From: Microcaldota archaeon | GTDB lineage: Archaea > Micrarchaeota > Micrarchaeia > Micrarchaeales > CABMGC01 | Assembly (NCBI GenBank): GCA_028866995.1 | Contig: JAGWHD010000002.1 | Span: 1 to 64,000 of the forward strand | Reading direction: 5' to 3' | DNA length: 64,000 nucleotides | In this document: positions 50,249-56,737 of the stretch, one piece after another | Layout of the letters: every line of letters starts with the position of its first letter | How positions within the stretch are numbered: the stretch's first letter is position 1 | Program-made: the position numbers and the translations under genes | Notes under the pieces: generated by a model | The model's database searches: none | The model's input: the letters and a program-made list of their open reading frames with translations, nothing else | What the model was told of the DNA's origin: nothing

Positions 50249-50550
50249 GAGAGGGTCATCTCTATCTGGACCGTGTCGGGAACAGGTATCCTCATCACCT
50301 GCCTTAATGCCTGCTCGCTCCCCTCGATCTCTATGAGCCTGTTGTGTATCCTCATCTGCCAGTGCTCGTAGGTGTGGGAACCGTCTCCGCAAGGGGTCTT
50401 CCTTGTGGATATCGACAGCCTCTTTGTAGGAAGAGGAATAGGGCCCTTGTACTTTATGCCCATGCTCTTTGCGATCTCGACTATCTTCTCGACGATGCTC
50501 CTCGCGTCGTCCTTCTTCCTGCTTATTATCTTTATTCTGGCTGTTGGCAA
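50245..50550 (-). CDS. rps10: 30S ribosomal protein uS10
   Basis: A 101-residue protein with the archaeal S10 core: ARIKIISRKKDDARSIVEKI, GPIPLPTKRL, the RKTPCGDGSHTYEHWQMRIH loop and a VPDTVQIEMTL end. It is part of the small subunit head. The start is TTG 50550, 7 bases after the EF-1alpha stop, which keeps the conserved archaeal tuf-rps10 order. Confidence 0.96.
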   Translation of the reverse strand: MPTARIKIISRKKDDARSIVEKIVEIAKSMGIKYKGPIPLPTKRLSISTRKTPCGDGSHTYEHWQMRIHNRLIEIEGSEQALRQVMRIPVPDTVQIEMTLS

Positions 50551-50557
50551 GGAATCA

Positions 50558-51826
50558 TCATTGCTTCTTGGTTATGTCCAGGATGACTCCTGCAGCAACA
50601 GTCTGTCCCATGTCCCTGATCGCGAACCTTCCGAGCTGGGGGAACTCGCTGTACTTCTCGACGCAGATGGCCTTGGTTGGCTTGATCTTGACGAGAGCGA
50701 CGTCGCCGTTCTTTATCAGCTCAGGGTTCTTCTGGAGCGTCTGGCCTGTCTTAGGGTCCTTCTTCTCCATTATCTCCATTATCGTAGCTGCTATCTGCAT
50801 CGTGTGCAGGTGGAAGACTGGCGTGTAACCGGGAACTATCGCGGTAGGGTGGTTTATCACCACTATCTGCGCGGTGAACTCCTGCGCCACTGTAGGCGGA
50901 GATGTAGTAGGTCCTATGACGTCTCCCCTCTTGATGTCCTTCTTGTCGACGCCCTTGATGTTGAAGCCGACGTTGTCTCCAGGCTCAGCCTTCTGCAGCT
51001 GCTGGTGGTGCATCTCTATGGACTTTATCTCGGTCTTCACTCCGGCAGGCATTATTATGACCTGGTCCCCAGGCTTCATGACTCCCGTCTCGACCCTCCC
51101 TACAGGGACGGTTCCGAATCCTGCTATTGAATATACGTCCTGGACAGGCAGCCTCAGCGGCTTGTCCGTCGGCTTCTTTGGAAGCTGCAGCGTGTCAAGG
51201 GCCTCGAGCAGCGTAGGTCCCGTGTACCAAGACAGCTTGTCCGACTTGCTTGAAACGTTTATGCCCTCAAGCGCAGAGTAAGGAACGAAAAGTATCTTAG
51301 CAGGATCGTATCCTACTGTCTTGAGCAGCTCGGTAACCTTGTTCTTCGCATCGTCGAACTTGCCCCTGTCGTATCCCGCAGCGTCTATCTTGTTCAGCCC
51401 GACTATCAGCTGGCTTATTCCGAGGACTCTCGCAAGATATGCGTGCTCCCTTGTCTGGCTCTGTATGCCGTCAGGGGTAGAGACTACGAGCACCGCAGCG
51501 TCTGCCTGGCTTGCCCCGGTGATCATGTTCTTTACGAAGTCCCTGTGCCCAGGCGCGTCTATGATCGTGAAGTAGTACTTCGGCGTCTGGAAGTCCCTGT
51601 GCATTATGTCTATCGTGATGCCCCTTTCTCTCTCCTCCTTGAGCTGGTCCATTACGAACGCGAACTCGAATGTGGGCCTGTTGTACTTCGCTACCTCTTC
51701 CTTCAGCTTCTTCATGTCCTGCTCCGATACCGACTTAGTGTCGTAGAGCAGCCTTCCTACTGTCGTTGACTTCCCGTGGTCTATGTGCCCGATGAAGATC
51801 AGATTCATGTGCGGTTTGTCTGCCAT
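50558..51826 (-). CDS. tuf: Translation elongation factor 1-alpha
   Basis: All GTPase motifs are present: G1 GHIDHGKST (13-21), G3 DAPGH and G4 NKID; domain 2 and 3 signatures also fit ([21 protein letters not shown]). It delivers aminoacyl-tRNA to the ribosome. Unlike most genes here the transcript has a leader of about 74 nt, with GGTGA at 51838-51842, 11 bases from the ATG. A TATA box lies at 51921-51930. Confidence 0.98.
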   Translation of the reverse strand: MADKPHMNLIFIGHIDHGKSTTVGRLLYDTKSVSEQDMKKLKEEVAKYNRPTFEFAFVMDQLKEERERGITIDIMHRDFQTPKYYFTIIDAPGHRDFVKNMITGASQADAAVLVVSTPDGIQSQTREHAYLARVLGISQLIVGLNKIDAAGYDRGKFDDAKNKVTELLKTVGYDPAKILFVPYSALEGINVSSKSDKLSWYTGPTLLEALDTLQLPKKPTDKPLRLPVQDVYSIAGFGTVPVGRVETGVMKPGDQVIIMPAGVKTEIKSIEMHHQQLQKAEPGDNVGFNIKGVDKKDIKRGDVIGPTTSPPTVAQEFTAQIVVINHPTAIVPGYTPVFHLHTMQIAATIMEIMEKKDPKTGQTLQKNPELIKNGDVALVKIKPTKAICVEKYSEFPQLGRFAIRDMGQTVAAGVILDITKKQ

Positions 51827-51920
51827 ATAAATTCACCAATCGTAAATCTTTGTAAGCCTTTTTACCTCTGAAAACGAGTGAAAAGGACTGTTCACTGTGC
51901 TTATAGTATATTATGAATAC

Positions 51921-51930
51921 GTATTTAAAC
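51921..51930 (-). promoter_or_regulatory. TATA box for tuf-rps10
   Basis: On the reverse strand this reads gtttaaatac, with a predicted transcript start near 51900. Confidence 0.55.
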
Positions 51931-51961
51931 CTTTTGCTGTTTTGAAGAGGCAATATCGTCT

Positions 51962-52732
51962 TCAGCGCCTTAGCATCGAAGCCGCTTCCTCATCGAGCAT
52001 GAAGGTGGCTCTACTATGGAGCCTCAGCGCAGATGCAGGCGTCCTTGGGCTGACAGGACCCTGAAGCGCCTTCATCACAGCAGCCGACTTCTCCTCACCT
52101 GTCGCGATGAGCACTATCTCCCTCGACCTGAGTATAGTGTTTATCCCCATGGTCAGCGCCTTCCTTGGCATGTCCCCGTTGCTGAAGTACTGGGAGTTGG
52201 CCTCCCTGGTCCTGGGTGACAGCTTCACGAGATGGGTCTTCGAACGGAAGCTGGTTCCAGGCTCGTTGAACCCTATGTGGCCGTTCCTGCCTATGCCAAG
52301 GTACTGAAGGTCCACATCTCCTGCCTTGCGTATCCTGCCTTCGTAGCCTCTTGCCTCGGCGCGAGGGTCCTCCGCGTTGCCCCTAGGCAGCTGCGCCATT
52401 CCGGGACCCATGTCTATGTGGGAGTAGAGGTTGCTATGCATGTAGAACGCGTACGAGCCTGGGTTCTTCGGGTCTATCCTCCAGTACTCGTCAAGGTTGA
52501 AGGCCCTCGCCTTCCTGAAGCTGTCTCCGTTCCTGCCGAATTCAGATACCACCGCCCTGTAGAATGGAAGGAACGTGCCGCCTGTAGCGAAGCCGAAAGT
52601 AGGATGGCCGTTGCCGTTCCTCAGCATGCCGAAGAGCGGCCTTATCGCGTCGCTGTACAGTGCCTTGCTGTCCTCGTATACAAGCACGCTCATGCCGTTT
52701 ATCATCCTGCCGCGCGCGGCCAGCTTGCTCAT
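51962..52732 (-). CDS. Glucosamine-6-phosphate deaminase/NagB family
   Basis: A sugar-phosphate isomerase fold with the NagB signatures: FATGGTFLPFYRAV (phosphate loop), ARAFNLDEYWRIDP with the catalytic Asp, and the hallmark GIGRNGHIGFNEPGTSF. It interconverts glucosamine-6-P and fructose-6-P. The related 6-phosphogluconolactonase family lacks the GHIGFNEPG block, so deaminase is favoured. It starts 14 bases after the upstream gene stop. Confidence 0.9.
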   Translation of the reverse strand: MSKLAARGRMINGMSVLVYEDSKALYSDAIRPLFGMLRNGNGHPTFGFATGGTFLPFYRAVVSEFGRNGDSFRKARAFNLDEYWRIDPKNPGSYAFYMHSNLYSHIDMGPGMAQLPRGNAEDPRAEARGYEGRIRKAGDVDLQYLGIGRNGHIGFNEPGTSFRSKTHLVKLSPRTREANSQYFSNGDMPRKALTMGINTILRSREIVLIATGEEKSAAVMKALQGPVSPRTPASALRLHSRATFMLDEEAASMLRR

Positions 52733-52746
52733 GATACCACTAAAGG

Positions 52747-53076
52747 TCAGCTGCGCCTTGCCTGCAGTGCGCTCCTGCGAACCGCAGTCGCAACCCCGTC
52801 AGCGACCGAGTGGGCCCTTGCTATCGCCCTCTCCAGCTCGTGCAAGGCCTCTCCTTCGCTCCTTGGCTTTCCGTTTGCCCCCCTCATCAGAAGACCTAGC
52901 GTTGTCCTGAACCCCTCGTCCTGCTCCAGTATAGTGCCTCTTGGAGTGTGCTTGCTTACAGTAAGCTTTGCCACTGTATCTCCCGGCATCCCGTAGAACG
53001 GCTGCTGAACAGTCAGCCTGTCCCTCTTCGCGCCATCCTCAAAGTATATGTATAGAGACAATGAACCACGCTTCAA
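52747..53076 (-). CDS. Small protein, unknown function
   Basis: A 109-residue protein of no recognised family: an N-terminal strand (SLSLYIYFEDGAKRDRL), a middle GDTVAKLTVSK and a C-terminal Ala/Arg helix. The start is TTG 53076 or TTG 53061. A TATA-like tattatatatc on the reverse strand near 53088-53098 would start the transcript near 53066. It is cotranscribed with NagB. Confidence 0.55.
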   Translation of the reverse strand: MKRGSLSLYIYFEDGAKRDRLTVQQPFYGMPGDTVAKLTVSKHTPRGTILEQDEGFRTTLGLLMRGANGKPRSEGEALHELERAIARAHSVADGVATAVRRSALQARRS

Positions 53077-53152
53077 CCTGTCTTTTCTTGATATATAATA
53101 ATATGCATGGGCACCGGCAATCGGCCTTTGCAGTCTGGCAGCATTCCCAATG

Positions 53153-53162
53153 CTTATATACC
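53153..53162 (+). promoter_or_regulatory. TATA box for the JAMM-like gene
   Basis: The sequence cttatatacc is centred 26 bases before ATG 53184. It overrules the much longer frame from 52968. Confidence 0.6.
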
Positions 53163-53183
53163 ATGAATATCCACCTCTGCCTC

Positions 53184-53984
53184 ATGGCAAACAGGACAGC
53201 GAAGGCCAATTCAGCTGAACTGCGGTCGTTGAAGGCCGCAAGGCGAGAGGACACGCTGAGGGCTGCGGACGCGCTCTTCAGGACACGCAGGGGCGCAGCT
53301 GAGAATAGCGTCGCTGGCGTCACATCAGGATATCTCTACAAGCTCTTCTCTTCAAGGCAGTTCTCGCACAGGATAAGATTGTCCCTTGGAAGCACCGAAA
53401 GGCATGGAGTAGAGGCTGGTTTCATAGCCTTCAGGCAGGTCAACTCCCAATTCACGCGGCTTACAATGCCTGAAAAAGGAAGCCCTGACGGTATAATATT
53501 CGACATATTGGGACATGAGCAGGCACTTGAGAAGCAGTTCGGAGTTCCATTCCTGCAGATTGCTGCCTTCCATACTCATACCGAAAGGGATACAGCCATT
53601 CCTTCAAGAGGGGATCTCATCAATGTTGTCATCACGAGGCCTGTATACTCTCCAGGCATGGAGAACGGCATAGCTGCATATCCTGCGACGATAGAGATCA
53701 TGTGCGCTCCAGGAAGGAAAGGCATCGAGATGATTGCAGTTCAGAAGAGTCCTGTGTTCAACGGCCCGTCTGCAGTGCTGATGCTTGGAATAAACCAGGT
53801 TGACAGAGAGCTCGCCTTCGCGAGGTCCGGCAATGAGGCAGTAGAGATACTGGAAGGCTACAGCTACAGGGCATTCTCCTTCAAGGCAAACCGTTACGGT
53901 AGGATCGGCAAGGATGATGCCGAAAGGATGGCGCTGATGTTCGCGTATTCTCCTGCAGTCGTGCCCAGCGATGCCGATTACTAG
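53184..53984 (+). CDS. JAMM/MPN-like protein
   Basis: A 266-residue protein in which FHTHTERDTAIPSRGDLINV (starting at residue 129) fits the JAMM zinc motif H-x-H-x(7-8)-S-x2-D: His130, His132, Ser141 and Asp144. A catalytic Glu could be in the VEAGFI strand about 50 residues earlier. JAMM enzymes are isopeptidases or act on small modifier proteins; no ubiquitin-like gene is adjacent. The N-terminus is basic and helical. Its end overlaps the convergent gene by 4 bases. Confidence 0.7.
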   Translation: MANRTAKANSAELRSLKAARREDTLRAADALFRTRRGAAENSVAGVTSGYLYKLFSSRQFSHRIRLSLGSTERHGVEAGFIAFRQVNSQFTRLTMPEKGSPDGIIFDILGHEQALEKQFGVPFLQIAAFHTHTERDTAIPSRGDLINVVITRPVYSPGMENGIAAYPATIEIMCAPGRKGIEMIAVQKSPVFNGPSAVLMLGINQVDRELAFARSGNEAVEILEGYSYRAFSFKANRYGRIGKDDAERMALMFAYSPAVVPSDADY

Positions 53985-55006
53985 CGGTTCAGAGTAACCG
54001 ATTCGTTTGCGCTTGGAGGCCCTGTGAAGTACGGGTAGTTGCTGAATGTGCAGGGATGCGAATCCCTATAGGCCTTCGATATCACGATATTGCTCCGGTT
54101 CACGCCGTGCTGGGCGAATTGCACCAGAACGCTCTGGTCCATGTGGTTGAATATCGAATCGAAGGTTTCCCTGGAATTGCTGCTCGAATGGCTGAAATTC
54201 GCGAGCGCTATGTCGAAAGTCTGCTCGTTGGAGCTCTGGTTGGCGTATCCTATCAGCTCCCCTGCGGAAACCTTGGAACCCACCGCTATCCCACTGGCAG
54301 GATCCATGTGGAAGAATATCGCTGTCCATATTCCCGGAGTGGGGTACGTCTGTCCGTTGTACGACACGGTAGCGTTGCTTGTAGCGTCTGCTATCCACAC
54401 CTGGTATCCTATCGGCGTCTGCTCCCTTGTTATGCTGACTACAGTGCCGTTGAACGGGGCTAACTCCTGTATCCTTCCAGTCGTGAACGCATACGATGCG
54501 CTTGGCGTGAAGTAGTGCTTCATCGACCTGTTCGTCTCCAGCGTGCCGTTCACGTCATAGCCGCTGTAGTCGTGGCCTACGCAGCTCCTGAACTTGCTTA
54601 TCTGTGATATCTGCGAAAGGTTGACTGGGACTGCAACTATGAAGTCCTGGGTTGATAAGGCCGTCTGGGCTACAGTCGTTGTCGGCACTGTCGTGGAATT
54701 GGCCTGCTGCGCTTGCCCGTTGAATCCGCATGCCTGCGGGTTGCTTTCGCAGTAACTCTGGCACTGCGATTCCGGTATGCCTGCATTGCTGCATGCCTGC
54801 ATCGCCGACGCTATGCTGGCATTTGAAGATGAGCTGTAGTTTGTCTGCGCCGTGGTTAGCTGGGAGGTCGAGACGGGTATAGAGGATGCTGCCGTAGTTG
54901 CCGATGGGCCGTGAGAGCCCGAGGGCTGCATTCCGTTTTCGTAGAGATAAGCCCCAGCCAATACTACGGTCGCTGCCAGTATCAATGCCAGACCCAGTTT
55001 GTTCAT
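53981..55006 (-). CDS. Secreted M23-like protein, membrane-anchored
   Basis: An N-terminal membrane helix (LGLALILAATVVLAGAYLY), a Ser/Thr/Ala linker and a Cys-rich stretch (QACSNAGIPESQCQSYCESN) precede an M23-like beta domain. GHDYSGYD, APFNGTVVSITREQ, FFHMDPASGIAVGSKVSAGE and LIGYANQ fall in the usual order. The final His-x-His pair is not evident, so it may not be an active peptidase. Many N-x-S/T sequons indicate an extracellular location. ATG 55006 is about 28 bases from the shared TATA box at 55029-55040. Confidence 0.75.
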   Translation of the reverse strand: MNKLGLALILAATVVLAGAYLYENGMQPSGSHGPSATTAASSIPVSTSQLTTAQTNYSSSSNASIASAMQACSNAGIPESQCQSYCESNPQACGFNGQAQQANSTTVPTTTVAQTALSTQDFIVAVPVNLSQISQISKFRSCVGHDYSGYDVNGTLETNRSMKHYFTPSASYAFTTGRIQELAPFNGTVVSITREQTPIGYQVWIADATSNATVSYNGQTYPTPGIWTAIFFHMDPASGIAVGSKVSAGELIGYANQSSNEQTFDIALANFSHSSSNSRETFDSIFNHMDQSVLVQFAQHGVNRSNIVISKAYRDSHPCTFSNYPYFTGPPSANESVTLNR

Positions 55007-55028
55007 GGGCTAGAGATGCATTACAAAC

Positions 55029-55040
55029 TATTTAAATTTT
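55029..55040. promoter_or_regulatory. Shared bidirectional TATA box: M23-like (left) and 2-TM protein (right)
   Basis: The sequence tatttaaatttt is nearly symmetric. Its centre is 28 bases from ATG 55006 and 25 bases from ATG 55059, so both transcripts are predicted to be leaderless. Confidence 0.65.
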
Positions 55041-55058
55041 TGCTGGGCGATGTCAATT

Positions 55059-55610
55059 ATGGCAGATGGCAGCGAGGCTAAGATTAAGGAGCTGATAGAG
55101 AAGGCCGAGATAAGCCTGATACTTGATACCTACGATGACATCTTCTCCGATTTCGATCCCAGATCTTATGCGGAACGGGCCCTTTCAGTGGACTTCCTTT
55201 CCGAGACCAGGAGGGAAGCCAGGGACAAGGACACCGGGATAGAACTCAACCTGCTCATACCAAAGGCAGCAAGGAACCTTGCTGACGAGGAGACGATAAA
55301 GACGAGGCTCAAGGCCTATTTCAGGAAGAGCTACAGGTATGCAAAGGAGGAACTCTCCAAGCGCAGCAGGCAGGCGCTCGCCCTGGTTGTCGTTGGCGTA
55401 GTCATAGGGACGGCTGACGTGTACATGCTGTCGCTGGAAGGCATAAGCCCCATCCTAAAATCGGCCATAGAGGTCGTCCTGACGCCTGCGAGCTGGTATA
55501 CGCTATGGACAGGGTTTGACGAGCTGATGATAAAGCCCAGGGAAGCCGAAGCTGAGAAGGCCTTCTACAAGAAGATGTCTGCTGCTCAGATAATATTCAC
55601 GCCTTACTGA
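55059..55610 (+). CDS. Two-helix membrane protein, unknown
   Basis: A 183-residue protein. About 100 charged helical residues (MADGSEAKIKELIEKAEISL start) precede two hydrophobic helices (LALVVVGVVIGTADVYML and SAIEVVLTPASWYTLWTGF) and a charged tail. Such proteins occur widely in archaea as uncharacterised families. ATG 55059 is set by the shared TATA box; the frame open to 55050 starts inside the predicted upstream region. Confidence 0.7.
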   Translation: MADGSEAKIKELIEKAEISLILDTYDDIFSDFDPRSYAERALSVDFLSETRREARDKDTGIELNLLIPKAARNLADEETIKTRLKAYFRKSYRYAKEELSKRSRQALALVVVGVVIGTADVYMLSLEGISPILKSAIEVVLTPASWYTLWTGFDELMIKPREAEAEKAFYKKMSAAQIIFTPY

Positions 55611-55752
55611 GATGGTTGTCGGCAGACAAATATACATTAGAGGCGCCGCGCAATAGCAGCAGGTCGGCGATGTTTTCCACGAACATCGCGCCTTTGGGCA
55701 GGTGCGCTACAACGTGCCATTCAGTATCCGAAGACACCGATGAGATGGTCAA
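55597..55752 (-). CDS. Possible 51-residue protein
   Basis: On the reverse strand an open frame from TTG 55752 encodes a protein-like sequence (TISSVSSDTEWHVVAHLPKG, then a NIADLLLLRGAS helix and VYLSADNHLSKA). A TATA box cgcttaaatacg at 55805-55816 would start a transcript near 55783. The frame is open to that point but without an ATG or GTG. It overlaps the convergent gene by 14 bases. A 65-codon frame on the other strand (55616-55813) looks less like protein. Confidence 0.4.
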   Translation of the reverse strand: MTISSVSSDTEWHVVAHLPKGAMFVENIADLLLLRGASNVYLSADNHLSKA

Positions 55753-55865
55753 GACGGAATTTGTGCTGCCCCTACCATGGATTCAAGCGTTACGGAAACG
55801 GGCTCGTATTTAAGCGTCCTCGCGCTGACTGGCATGCGCCGAATCGGTTAAGAATAGAGACTAGA

Positions 55866-55938
55866 TAGTCCCGACCAGATTCGAACTGGTGTCAACGGGT
55901 TCAGAGCCCGCTATCCTTGACCACTAGACTACGGGACT
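55866..55938 (-). tRNA. tRNA-Gln (anticodon CTG)
   Basis: A 73-nt cloverleaf on the reverse strand: acceptor AGTCCCG/CGGGACT with discriminator A, D-arm TCTAGTGGTCAAGGA, anticodon stem CGGG/CCCG with loop CTCTGAA (anticodon CTG), and T-arm ACCAG-TTCGAAT-CTGGT. CCA is not encoded and no intron is seen. The first A-T acceptor pair is usual for archaeal tRNA-Gln. Confidence 0.96.
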
Positions 55939-55965
55939 ATATATTCAACGAAACATTGCTGTTCG

Positions 55966-55976
55966 CTTTTATAAGG
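55966..55976. promoter_or_regulatory. Shared bidirectional TATA box: tRNA-Gln (left) and M50 protease (right)
   Basis: The sequence cttttataagg is centred 26 bases from ATG 55997. On the other strand it is 33 bases from the tRNA 5' end, which leaves a 7-nt tRNA leader. Confidence 0.65.
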
Positions 55977-55996
55977 TTTGTTGTGATAGGAATACC

Positions 55997-56737
55997 ATGC
56001 AAACGATCTACACCGACAGGTCCATCTCATCGATTGAGATAAAGAACATACTCGTAGCTGACGTTGTCCTTACGCTCGCTTTCGCGCTCGTCTTCTCAGG
56101 CGGTCTTGGCAGCCTTTTCGGCTCAGGCGGCTCGTTCGTGGGGTTCCTGGAGCTCGTACCTATTGCATTCGTCGCTGTCTCGCTCTCCTTCGTGCTCCAT
56201 GAGCTGATGCACAAGATAGTGGCGCAGAGGTACGGTGCCTCTGCCGCGTTCAGGGCTTCGAAGGACGGGCTTCTGATAACTGTTGTCAGCAGCATGATAG
56301 GGTTCCTGATAGGCATACCAGGAGCGACTGTCATATTCGCCAGCAGCTTCTCGAAGAAGCAGGAGGCGATGGTCTCGTTGGCAGGCCCTCTCACAAATTT
56401 TGGCGTGTTCCTCGTGTTCCTTGCAATAGCCGTATTCGGCAACTCCTACCTTTCGCAGCACAACTACCTTACAACATTGGTGGGTACGACCCTTTTCATA
56501 AGCGTGTACATCGCTTTCTTCAACATGCTCCCCATATACCCTCTTGACGGCAGCAAGGTCCTGAGATGGAGCAAGACAGTATACATCGGCGTGCTTGCCA
56601 TGATATTCATATTCTTCTACGTGACCGCTGTTATGTACTTCCAGATATACTCGCCGATAGGGCTCATAGTCAATCTCTTGGTTGTGCTAGTGCTGGCGCT
56701 CGTGATGTCGAGCATAGCAACAGGAATAAGGCTGTGA
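55997..56737 (+). CDS. M50 family membrane metalloprotease
   Basis: A six-helix membrane protein with the zinc motif H68-E69-L-M-H72 (VLHELMHKIVAQRYG) inside a helix and the second motif FNMLPIYPLDGSKVL, whose Asp is the third ligand. It belongs to the site-2-protease-like group that cuts substrates within the membrane. There is no PDZ domain. The leaderless ATG is set by the shared TATA box. Confidence 0.92.
   Translation: MQTIYTDRSISSIEIKNILVADVVLTLAFALVFSGGLGSLFGSGGSFVGFLELVPIAFVAVSLSFVLHELMHKIVAQRYGASAAFRASKDGLLITVVSSMIGFLIGIPGATVIFASSFSKKQEAMVSLAGPLTNFGVFLVFLAIAVFGNSYLSQHNYLTTLVGTTLFISVYIAFFNMLPIYPLDGSKVLRWSKTVYIGVLAMIFIFFYVTAVMYFQIYSPIGLIVNLLVVLVLALVMSSIATGIRL

Noticed and set aside
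55616-55813. 65-codon forward frame between the 2-TM gene and tRNA-Gln
   Set aside because: It runs through the TATA box for a leftward transcript and looks less like protein than the opposite strand.
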